Positions 10,149 to 18,857 of a stretch of 30,613 nt of DNA are shown one piece after another; position 1 is the first letter of the stretch, and each line of letters opens with the position of its first letter. Origin of the DNA: Mucidula mucida (Eukaryota; Basidiomycota; Agaricomycetes; Agaricales; Physalacriaceae). Below the pieces are notes generated by a model. The model worked only from the letters and a program-made list of their open reading frames with translations. It was not told the origin of the DNA and made no database searches. The DNA is taken from contig JADNYV010000415.1 in NCBI GenBank assembly GCA_015501055.1, forward strand, positions 1-30,613. Direction: 5' to 3'. A program made the position numbers and the translations under genes.

Positions 10149-10711
10149 TTACTCCGTGCTGTCGAGCCCTGCCATGGCCGTCAAAGCATTCCCGACGACC
10201 TCCTTCATCCCGTCGGTCATGGGTAGCGAATGAAGGGACTCCACGCTATCAATCCAGATGTACGCCTGATGCTCACTAGGACTCAGAGTAGGAATCGGGC
10301 GGTCACAAGGTGCTTCCACATGAACGAGAAAATTCGACTGTCGCGCCTCTCCGCGCTTAGTGGCGTACTCGAAGCTTTGGAATTCTCCAAGAACGGCGCT
10401 GACCACCAACCCCGTCTCTTCCAACGCTTCTCGAGCAACGGTGTGGAATATAGTCGGGTCTGTAAGAGGCTCGATGTTTCCGCCGGGGAGTTCGTACATG
10501 TTGGGCAAGATGTCTTCCTCTGCGGCTCGCTGGAGCAATAAGAGCTGCGGTGGGAATTCGGGGAGGCGATCGCGACACCCACGGTGAGTCGCTTTCCGGG
10601 GTGCAACTTGCACACGTCTCGCAATGGCGCCTTAAGATGATCAAGCGCCGATGGGATGGGGAACAGTAGTAGAGCCGTTGGAGAATCCGTCTGGAGATTT
10701 TCTTGCTGCAT
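10149..10711 (-). CDS. NUDIX hydrolase (left-arm copy)
   Basis: Proposed exons on the minus strand are 10711-10616 and 10544-10149, giving 163 aa. Exon 2 contains QLLLLQRAAEED then MYELPGGNIE and REALEETGLVV, the Nudix box (pattern G..., REUxEExGU) that binds the metal used to cleave nucleoside diphosphate-linked substrates. The usual first Glu of the box is replaced in this variant spacing, as in some fungal homologues. The intron (donor GTGTGC, acceptor CACCGCAG, 71 nt) is in phase 0. However, it would remove GKRLTVGVAIASP, which looks like the first Nudix beta strand; the alternative is one long exon with a one-base frameshift near 10550. The right-arm copy has the same arrangement. The substrate is unknown. 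The gene faces K2 tail to tail, and its upstream region adjoins the H repeat. Confidence 0.78.
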
Positions 10712-11215
10712 TTCAGACTAGATTCCTGATAATATAACTCGAAGTTAGCGCCCGTTTCGATTTCTAGCGATCTGCAAGTGAATTGAAGATACCGTTTTGA
10801 GGTTCAGTCGCTTTGGGAGTTGCTGTGGGAAAAGGTTTCCACTCTGATCCTGACGCTTCGTAAAGATAATACCGGATAAGTTCTAGGAATCGAGATGAGT
10901 TCAAGGGATATCCGGCAGGCTATCAAGAACCCGTACATCACGAGCGTCAAGAGAAGCGCCCAAGGAGCAGACTGTGGGAAATGGCGTCCACTTACAGGGA
11001 GAAAACAGATTGGTCAAAACAAGAGAGGAACTGAAGTGAAGTGACCGACGACGCCACGAAAATAAGGCGGTGAGGAAAAGAAGGCGAGTGCGTCAGTACA
11101 TGTATACGGCTTTCATTGACATATAAGAGGAACCTGATGAAGAGGACCAGATCATATAATTGAACGCTGCTTATACAAGTTTGTTTCAATTCGGATCACC
11201 CACTACGCTGCTTAG
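10712..11215. other. NUDIX upstream region, nearly identical in both arms
   Basis: This intergenic block lies between the NUDIX start and the H-family repeat. Its mirror is 22914-23399. The part at 10990-11190 reads the same as 22940-23137 on the other strand along its whole length as far as I can compare by eye. It probably contains the NUDIX promoter and, on the other side, the H upstream sequence. No gene is called here; a 65-codon open frame inside it is identical in both arms simply because the DNA is. Confidence 0.5.
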
Positions 11216-12225
11216 AGAGGAGAAAGCAAAAGAGGTAGAGCTAGGAGGAAAGGACATCGAAGTGGGTATGTAGACCTTCACTCCCTCCTTTGTGGTCAAG
11301 AGGAGGGGTGTCATGGCCGAAGGTAACTCCAGGAATGTCCAACTTCACACACATATTGTGGCCCGAAAATGGTCCCTCATCGAGGTGGGCTATGAATTAG
11401 GTCATGGTGGTGGAGGCCTGGTCTACGTTGACTTCAACAGTCAAATGACTTTGGGACATCGTCGGGAAGGAAAAAAAGAAAGGTTCAAGGAGAAAGTGAT
11501 CGACAAGAATTCCCGTGGCGATGTGCCACAAATAGTCCCTTTTTGACATCGGTCCCAAGGTTGCTCCCTTACCTTCTCCTCATCCGCCTCCGGATTCTCG
11601 ACCTTGTTCCGTAACCACCACCATCCTTTTCTACTCGAACCTGCTAAGTCTTCTTCGCTTTAACCACATTGTCTTTGCGCGCGTCGTGCCCCCCAACGTC
11701 TTAAGGCTCGCCAGCCCCACGCTAGGTTGATGATCGCATCCACACGCTTCCAGATATTTCCGCGGAGGCTCCCGACTCCCAAAATACCATCGACGACCAT
11801 TGCGACGTATTCCTACTCTACACGTCTTGATCTCGCCCCCTTTTACTAATCCACAGAAGTCTACTGTCGATATTCTTTTCGAGTTTGTGGGTCTTCACGA
11901 GCGAGTTTGCTTCCTAAATCCATTCCCTAGCGTTGTTTCACTGCACACATATTGAACATCCCAGTGCACGTCGCATTGTTCCTGGAGAAGAACCAGTCCT
12001 TAAGCCTCCCGCTCCGCGTTCGGTGTTTTTTTACTTTTGGTTCGAACTCGGAGTGCACCTATCTTCATTACTCGTCGTTATCGAAAGGACTACAGAACGG
12101 ACCTGCGAATCCTCCAGCAGCTTGCAGAAACAGTCAGTTTCCACTGCTGCAAGTTCGTATCCTCCATCAAGGAACAGAGGACTGCACCTAGAGGCGTCGA
12201 TATCAGTGATGACTACCACAATCCG
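11216..12225 (+). pseudogene. H-family relic, copy 2 (left-arm side)
   Basis: The first 580 bases repeat 3137-3717. The continuation matches the H gene on the minus strand at 22483-21900: DDRIHTLPDISAEAPDSQ (about 11728-11782) against YDRVVDALPEVSAEARDSQ, an intron-like stretch ending TTTTACTAATCCACAG near 11856, then VDILFEFV against VDLILFEV. Further on, GTGCACCTAT and GTCGATATCAGT blocks (about 12054-12210) match GTGTACCTAT and GTTGATATCAGT in the H gene. Frames are broken between blocks, so no full protein is encoded. Similarity to the right-arm H gene is much weaker here than in the first 330 bases, whereas similarity to copy 1 stays high up to about 11794. Confidence 0.65.
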
Positions 12226-12401
12226 GAATATTGGCCAATCAGTACAAACTGCGCCACATTGTGAACATAATTCCACCAAATAAAGATTCACCATTGTAGA
12301 GAGTTATCGACATATGCCTATAGTACAGTTTTTGTTAACCCTAGGATATATCGCTCTTACCTTTTATCTATAGACTAGAAATCGGTTGAAGGAACACTGT
12401 A

Positions 12402-14447
12402 CTACATTCGTTCGCGTATACTCGCTCGGAGAGGTCGTCCCCGCCAAACAGGCACACTATGAAAGCGGAAATCCATGTCTTCCTCACTATATGCAGAATG
12501 AGCAGCAGCCCATCCAAAAACCAAAAAATCAAACTGACCTAGTCTCAAACAACTCCATATCAAGCTTCCGGAATAGATGTGCGAACATCAGATACAACTC
12601 GCACCATGCCAGGCTTGAACAGGGGTCAATCCTGCAAAAACAATGAATGAATGAAAGTTGAACACACTTGACGCCGATACAGCTCCGCGGCCCTCTCGAA
12701 AAGACAATGAGATATCTCTCCAGCGACCTCGAATCAGGCTGCGTCCACCGCTCCGGTTTAAAAACGTCCGGTTCCGGAAAGAGAGTATGGTTCTTCAGCA
12801 CGAACAAGGGTGCTTGGCCGACGACGACCTGGAAAGAGATCGAAGTTAGCCTTGGGTGATGGACAGGCAGAGTGAGCATACACCAGGCGGGAGAACATTG
12901 CCCTCGATCTCGACGACGCCGTTGATGACGACCCGGGGCAGTGGAACGAGCACGCCCATGCTCAAGCGCAGACTCTCCTTGATGACGCCTGTCTGTAAAT
13001 GGCGGTGAGCACAGGCGGTAGTATGACCATAACACCAAATTCACTCACGAGATACGGCAGCTTCTCCGCCATCTCGTACGTGAACGGCGTGTCCCTGTCG
13101 GGCCACGCAGCGTCCAACTCGGCTTGCAGAGCTTTTTTTACAGAGGGAGTGTTTAGGACGTGGAAGAAGCCTATAGTCATGGCATTACTGGTGGTGTCTG
13201 TCCCCGCGACAAGAAAACTCTGAGCCTGCCAGGTTTCACATGATTAGTTGATTGAGTATCTCTCAGATTGACTCTGCACATAACGTACTTCTTGGAGCAA
13301 CGACGCCTTCGACGGTACCTTTGTCAATTCGGGCGTGACAAGCCGGTGATATATCGTCTCATGCTCAACAGCGTTCAATGAGTCCGGATTCTTCAACACG
13401 CCGTCAATCTGTAGACCCAGAAAGTTGCGGAGCTGGACTACGCCAGCGATGGCCGGGTTCAAGAGCTCGGTGACTGCTGCAGGCAGTTTGTTCAGATGAT
13501 TCAGAAACGGGAAGTGTTTCGCGATTGTGACGATTGGCATGACCGCTTCCATGCTAGAGAGAATGGGATGGTCAAAGTCGGGCGCGGAAAGACCATTGAA
13601 GCTATGTGCGTAGCAGTACGTCGTTATGATGTCCATAGTCACTGCACGGAGCCCTTTGAAGAGATTGGCGGGTCGTCCGGGGCCAGCGTACTCCCCGATG
13701 AGTTTGTCGATGAGGACGTCAACCTGTCGAGCGCGTCAGTAGCGGTGGCGATATAACATATATATCGTACCTTGTCCTGGACCATGTATTCGAGTTTGAG
13801 AATGGCGTTGCGCGAAAAGAGAGGGTTCAATATGTTTCGTCTTTTTCTATGAGTCTGAGGGTCGATCATCCCGAAGGAAGACTCCGCCGCGTCAAAGCCA
13901 CCATAGAACCCGTTGTCTTTGGTAAATCGCGTGTGGGAGGGGTAGATGGAGAAGTACGCCTCCGGATTACTGAAGTGAAGCTATGGAGGCTGTCGGTACT
14001 CATAGTCCCATCCCAAGAGCTTTGAACATACCTCGTTAGGCAGGATCCGAACGACGGGGCCTACAAAACATTGACAGAGGTAAGAATCTTCGTTTGCTTT
14101 GAGAACGATTTCGACGTACCGTATAGCTCATGGAGTTCCTGCATGTGATGCATGAAACCTCCATCGAAGACAATGTCGTAGTATCCTTGATAAAAATGCG
14201 TTACTGCGGCTAGTTTGGGACCAGGATACGAGCTCAGAGGGTGGAAGTATAGACGCGTTATCACAAGGTAGAGCAGGCGGAGGACGAGGAGACTCGCGGC
14301 GAGTTCAACATAAGATCGCTCGAGGACAAGATTAATCGTTTGGGATTGGGAAGCCATATGGGGGGCCCGGGCAAGAATCAACATCACGTCGGTCTTTGTG
14401 TGTTTAAATGCCCACAGACCAAGTTCTGATGGAAAGTAAAGGGTCAC
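12402..14447 (-). CDS. Cytochrome P450 monooxygenase, fungal trichodiene-oxygenase/benzoate-hydroxylase-like group
   Basis: Nine exons on the minus strand join without frame breaks: 14447-14120, 14060-14032, 13980-13771, 13723-13289, 13225-13049, 12992-12882, 12828-12668, 12613-12539 and 12486-12402, for 536 aa. Introns are 47-63 nt with GT-AG ends. An N-terminal membrane anchor is followed by YFHPLSSYPGPKLAA, typical of microsomal fungal P450s. P450 signatures are present in order: I-helix AGTDTT (about 341-346), ESLR (E399, R402), FKPERW (about 453-458) and the heme loop FSRGPRSCIG with C480 as the iron ligand. A second Met 30 codons in (14357) would give 506 aa and could be the true start. 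P450s of this type hydroxylate or epoxidise small lipophilic molecules, often in secondary metabolism, using a P450 reductase; the substrate is unknown. The gene is intact and divergent from the ING/PHD gene. Confidence 0.93.
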
Positions 14448-15289
14448 TATGAGGGTGAGTCCTACGTGAGTCCACTGCCAGGTGGGTAACAGCGCGGACG
14501 CAAGGTCTGGAGTGAAAAGGTCTGATGAAGGATGCGCATCGGAGGATTGAGTGATTCAGGTTTCGGCACTCGTCCAGTCTCACTTAGGCAGATACACTCG
14601 TGCCGCAGCCAACTTCAGTTCACTGATCAAGTCCTTCTGCTACCAGAAATGAGGCGGGCAAGGGAGGTGAGTTCGGTTTTAGGCACGTACTTGATCCAAT
14701 TGTATCTCGCCCTTGATCCTGGGAAGTCAGTAAGTGTGAACCAGCTTCCCGGGTGGAGGGGTGACAGCACAACCGTCTGTATCAAATGCCGGACTCGTTG
14801 ATGGGTGTTCCTCGTCCTTTCTCGCAAGTCGTGCGATATCCGTAGGAGGCACGGTGGCAAATTTGACTCTGATTGTCCGCTTCATCTAATGGGTGGGTCC
14901 TTGGACGGATCTCCAGCTGACATTGATGAATATGGCGCGCTTAGACCCGATACGGCTTATTGGACACATTCTGGGTATGCATCGAGGAGCAAGCAAGCGC
15001 TGCGTCGTCTGTAGCCTCGTCGTCGTCGTTGTTGGAAATGAAGATGCGGGCAAGACTGGAGACAGCTGTCGGATTTTGTACAATACGTGTAGCCACCATG
15101 AGCGCACAAGCCTTGGAAATGGTTAGAGATGGTGGACATAATAGACTCGCAGAATGCACGCGACGCGACTTGCCAAGGTTGATTTTCCGGCGAATACGTC
15201 AGGGACCCGGTGTTCGGACCGGACTAAATTAGGACACATTGTCTCATTGGGATGTTCTCTGTATACGCCCAGCCACGACGCCGACAACG
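14448..15289. other. Divergent intergenic region between the P450 and ING/PHD genes
   Basis: About 840 bases separate the two starts and should hold both promoters. No clear TATA box at a convincing distance, no repeat partner and no credible protein were seen. Short open frames here overlap on both strands and look random. Confidence 0.45.
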
Positions 15290-16756
15290 ATGCCGCCATC
15301 ATCTCGAACAGCCACGGCCAACGCAGCTGCAAGTCAGACCGCCGCTGCCTTTACCCTTTCCTTGCTGTCCGAATACAGCCATACCCTCGACTCATTACCA
15401 CTAGACCTTTCGCGCAACTTTGCAGACCTTCGCGAGCTCGACGCCGTGCTGTCATCGCAGATGTCGGCCATAACGGCGAAAATACACGACCTCACCAAGA
15501 AGATTGAGGACGGCGTCGTCTCCAAGGAGGAGCGCCTATGGCAGCTGACGGAAATTGGTGAAGAAGCAAAGGGCCTCAAACTGGGGCAAGAGGACAAAAT
15601 TCGGGTCGCCTGCCTCGCAGCAGACAACGTCAGATCCCACATGAACCATCTCCGTACCCTCGCAGAGCAGATACCAGGCTTCGATGCTGCCGTGCTCAAT
15701 CGGCAGACCACCTACCCCCATGTCGCCACCAAAACCTTCTTTCCCGTAGCCTCGCTCGAGGGCGGCAGGCGCCGTCGCGGCCACCAGGGTTCCCTCTTGG
15801 TAGGCTCCGCAGATCCGAGCCCCGTCAAGCGCAAACGGGCTCCAAAGGAGGACGATGGCGGCTCACCGCGGAAAGAACGGGTCATTGAGGCGCCTGCAGC
15901 CAAAGCACGGAACGGAGGACGCGCACGCAGGTGTGTTTCCCCTTTATTTTCCACTAAAAACATATTTTGAACGTTGCCCCAGGATCGATCGTGCCGGTTC
16001 TCCCACTGAATCAGTCCTGTCTGTCACCTCGCATGCCCCGGCGCCTATCACCAGCCAGAGCAGGACTGCGGGTAGCTCGCGCACAAACGGCAACGGAAAC
16101 AGCCACAGCGGCAACAGACGCTCAAGAAACACGACAGGCAGTCATCGAGGCGCCTCGCCGCAGGAGCACTACGCGAATGGAGCATCGTTCGACCCTCCAA
16201 GGCGCGAAGTATTTAATGTTCCTCCATCCACGTCCCACCCTTCCCTACCATTGCCCCAGTATCATCCCAACGGCCACGTCTTTGACACCCATATGCCAGT
16301 CGTTCCATTATCAGGACCTGCGAGCGGCGGTGACTGGCCCATGCCGCGGCAGTTGGAGGGTCCGGGTATGCCAGTAGCGCGCGCTTTTGCAGATCCCGGT
16401 CTGTCGATCAGCAACGTCGGAAATTCCAGCTCTCATTCTGCCAACGATCCTACCGCAGAGACGGAAGAGCCTATAGAGGAAGACAAGAAATATTGCACTT
16501 GTTTTGGCGCGGGTATTGGCGACATGGTTGGTTGTGATGGGCTGGATTGTCCGAGGGAATGGGTAAGTTGTTTCGCTCTCATATTCTTTGGCTATGCTCA
16601 TGTCACTTGCAGTTCCATATATCCTGTGTTGGCCTGAACCATATTCCTGATGGCAAATGGTATTGTGAAGAGTGTAATGCGAAGCGGAGTACCTCGCGGC
16701 GCGGCGGTCGAGGCGGTCGACGACGCGTCGCAAATGGTAGAGTCCCTCGGGGATAG
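15290..16756 (+). CDS. ING-family PHD-finger protein (histone acetyltransferase/deacetylase complex subunit)
   Basis: Exons 15290-15930, 15983-16562 and 16613-16756 join in frame (introns 52 and 50 nt) to give 454 aa. The N-terminal part (about 15-135) is the helical ING domain: YSHTLDSLPLDLSRNFADLRELD begins a coiled-coil-like stretch. The middle is basic and disordered (RRRRG, VKRKRAPKE). The C-terminal PHD finger spans about 385-428 with zinc ligands C385, C387, C398, C403, H409, C412, C425 and C428; FHISCVGL and WYCEEC are diagnostic. ING PHD fingers bind the methylated histone H3 tail, and yeast relatives (Yng1, Yng2, Pho23) belong to NuA3, NuA4 and Rpd3 complexes. Which of these this one is cannot be decided. 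The tail is Arg/Gly-rich (about 432-454). The ATG at 15290 is chosen because the ING domain starts soon after; an upstream in-frame Met at 15239 would add 17 residues. Confidence 0.92.
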
Positions 16757-17084
16757 TCTTTTGCTCATATTTATGTCTCTCATGCTTTTGTATCTCATAG
16801 TGTGCATGTACCAGTATACCTGATCAAATTGATCTCCGAGATTTGTTTTGACATCCTCGGTCAAGAGCCGAAATGATGGTCAGATTTCAACTTTGAGTAG
16901 ATTCAGTAGGAGCACATCCAGAGCGCCACGCTGCTCAGCGCTCAGTGTTCAGTGTCCACTGGTTAGCATGCCACAATAAAATCTGCGTTTTTGATGCACC
17001 GCGGGATTCACGAATCACGAAAATCTAGGAGGAGGGCTCAAAATTTTAATACTGTAACAATTGCAAAACGGCTGCCTCCAGGGG

Positions 17085-17510
17085 GTCGATATCGGTACCG
17101 TTAGTAGCACCCGGTTCCCTGGGAGGTTAACTGCGCCACAGTCCACTCTGGAGTCTAGTTTGACGTTGAGTCTTGACAAGTCACAAGTGACTAGGGTGGT
17201 GAAGTAAACTCTAGGTTTTGATACACCTCGGGTTTACTGCGGTAATTAACGGTATCGATACGGTATTGAAACCCTCGGCGGTCGGGAGGTAGGTTTCGAT
17301 ACCGGCACGTGACTATCTCACGTGCCGGCGCGCTGGCGCTCAGAGAGCTTGGAGATGGCGGGATGAAGGCGGCGCGGCGCGGCGCGGCGCACATCACGTG
17401 TCCGAAACACGTGACGGTTTTAAAACCTGAGCCTCCTGGGGGCTCGGTATCGATACCGTTACTAACACCTCCGGGAGGTTTACTGCGCCACCCTACAAGT
17501 GACTGAAAAC
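17085..17510. repeat. Palindrome-rich repeat element of unknown type
   Basis: Related blocks containing a GATACCGTTA-like core and GGGAGGTTTACTGCGCCAC occur in direct orientation near 17090-17140 and 17446-17493. An inverted version lies near 17190-17265 (GGGTGGTGAAGTAAAC and AACGGTATCGATAC). A perfect 11-base inverted repeat (17302-17312 with 17318-17328, five-base loop) sits in the middle, and GGCGC is repeated four times at 17371-17390. The layout, with related inverted ends and no coding capacity, resembles a non-autonomous DNA transposon (MITE) or nested copies of one. No target-site duplication could be confirmed. Confidence 0.5.
17306..17413. promoter_or_regulatory. Cluster of four CACGTG (E-box) motifs
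   Basis: CACGTG occurs at 17306-17311, 17319-17324, 17395-17400 and 17408-17413, four times in 108 bases. Two form the arms of an 11-base inverted repeat. CACGTG is the palindromic site of fungal bHLH factors such as the Cbf1/Pho4 type. Whether these sites act on any gene is unknown, since the nearest coding gene starts over 1.4 kb away and the motifs lie in a repeat-like element. Confidence 0.35.
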
Positions 17511-17552
17511 TTTAGTCGGCAGAAAAAATTAAGCCCACGTAAAGTGGTATAT

Positions 17553-17624
17553 TACACCGAAGGGGAGTCGAACCCCTGCCGCTTGCTTGGAAGGCAAGCA
17601 TGATAACCGCTTCACCATCGGTGT
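17553..17624 (-). tRNA. tRNA-Gly (anticodon UCC)
   Basis: On the minus strand the acceptor stem ACACCGA/TCGGTGT pairs perfectly (17624-17618 with 17560-17554), and the discriminator base is A at 17553. The anticodon stem CTTGC/GCAAG encloses the loop CTTCCAA, giving anticodon TCC (glycine, GGA codons). The T arm AGGGG/CCCCT has the loop TTCGACT. Internal promoter boxes A (TGGTGAAGCGGTTA) and B (GGTTCGACTCC) are present. There is no intron and no encoded CCA. On the plus strand the 17625-17680 stretch is T-rich, but that is upstream of this gene; a T-run terminator would lie below 17553, where TTTTTTCT (reverse of agaaaaaa, 17521-17528) is found about 25 bases downstream. Confidence 0.95.
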
Positions 17625-18814
17625 ATTAAACATCGCTCGATGTGACATTAATATACTTTCAATTTTTCTTTACTATTCCCTCTCGTCCCTTTCGCGACTT
17701 ATCTTCTACTACCACAGCAGGCGCCTTGACAATCCACCTCATTCTCTTTGAGATTACAACAAACAGCAGGCGACGTATGTCCCAGTACATGACTGGTCAC
17801 TGGCGCTTGAAGCGCAACTTGCTTCCACTGAACTTGGAGAACGAGGAGCATGCTCAGGCTGGAAGCCACAGAGATCTACTCCAAATCTGGAGTTCAATGT
17901 TTTGAGCGATGCGATTCGACATGTCAGCGCACCTTCAAACGCTTCTGATACTTTACTCCCGCAACGAGTTTGAATTGTTCGTCCCTGCTTGCGTGCCCCT
18001 TGAATCCATTGTGCGCTCTGACCTTCTCGGATGTCGGAGTCCCCTTGTTTAAAAGGAGACTAGTACATTCTCGGCGCCCTTGTAGAATTCACTCCTTCCT
18101 TCTTGCCACCACCATTTTGACTACACTGTGTTTTGCTCAAACGAGCCTTTTGACGAGCTTCGTCCTCCAGACGTGGCGCCAGGATAGTATGCTTTTTCCT
18201 TTGTCGTTGTGCCGTTTCTTGGTTGGCTCCATTTGGGACATAGCGGCACCATGGATTACATCCTTCAAGGCTCTCGAGCCTGACATCTTCCAGGACGTCG
18301 AGAGTTAGGAAGCGAAGAGGAACTCAGAAAGACCCGACGATAAATGGAGCCTGACATTACATATGTTCAGTTGCCGCTCGGATGGCTTCCGTATGCGTTC
18401 GTAATCCTCGAGCTGTTAGCTCTCATAATGTTGCTCTTCTTCCCGTAACTCTGGCTTGATGTTACGAGATGACTTGGTTTCACGGGGAGCAGCGGTCACC
18501 TGACCAATTACTGATCCTTTGCTGACTTGGGAATAATTCACCCTGTCTCGATGCACAACTCGTTGTTAGCCGAATCGTCTCATACATCGTACCACGTGGT
18601 TTGCTGAACTAATTCTAGTCACAGGCGCCCCCACCCATTTAGCTTCTGGTCACTCGTACGCCATACATTACTCAGCACGGCGCTAAACGTCTTACGAAGG
18701 GGACCATTCTATATCCGAAGGTCACTCCTCTTACGCGTTTTTGCAGTCGGCTCAGGCGTGTCAAAGATCCGATGTTCGCTTTCTTCTCACCACCGACAGC
18801 GCTGGACGGATTCA
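17625..18814. other. Gene-poor stretch between tRNA-Gly and the questin-oxidase-like gene
   Basis: Open frames here (for example 17642-17905 and 17970-18308) show no recognisable domain and no matching intron structure. A short stretch near 17935-17980 (LLILYSRNEFEL) resembles the FunK1 segment after the HDLES motif, but the match is too short to call. Confidence 0.4.
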
Positions 18815-18822
18815 TATATAAA
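18815..18822 (+). promoter_or_regulatory. TATA box of the questin-oxidase-like gene
   Basis: TATATAAA lies 36 bases before the ATG at 18858. It is the only strong TATA motif in the immediate upstream sequence. Assignment is by motif and distance. Confidence 0.5.
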
Positions 18823-18857
18823 CAGATTTGCCTGGGACAAACATCAGATCCAGAAAC

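Larger units (their letters stand above)
4333..11550 (+). repeat. Left arm of a large imperfect inverted duplication
   Basis: The reverse complement of about 22575-30081 can be followed along this interval. The outer edge is at TTTTGGTAACACG (4333 on the left, 30081 on the right). The inner edge falls inside the H-family repeat, near 11550 and 22575. Order is conserved: K1 kinase, unidentified relic, GFA relic, K2 kinase, NUDIX, H upstream region. Coding parts differ by many substitutions and small indels, while 10990-11460 is almost unchanged. The left copy keeps K1 open and carries a 75-base deletion in K2. Confidence 0.92.

Noticed and set aside
10992..11189. Identical 65-codon open frame in both arms (also 22940-23137)
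   Set aside because: Identity of the peptide follows from near-identity of the DNA; the frame lies in the NUDIX upstream region, and nothing suggests translation.
11292..11546. Open frame with Gly-rich GHGGGGLVYVDFN inside the H repeat
   Set aside because: The stretch is the 5' flank of the H gene in the right arm; copy 1 breaks the frame with stops, so a coding role is unlikely.
4333..11550. Defence island, CRISPR array or toxin-antitoxin system
   Set aside because: Intron structure and gene families are eukaryotic; no spaced short repeats or paired small operon genes are present.
3137..11794. H repeats as a pair of LTRs bounding a retrotransposon
   Set aside because: The DNA between the two direct copies contains kinases and a NUDIX gene with introns, and no gag, protease, reverse transcriptase or integrase sequence; there are no TG...CA ends.
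17930..17985. Possible FunK1 fragment (LLILYSRNEFEL) near the tRNA
   Set aside because: It resembles the segment after HDLES, but only about a dozen residues match and no other kinase landmark is nearby.
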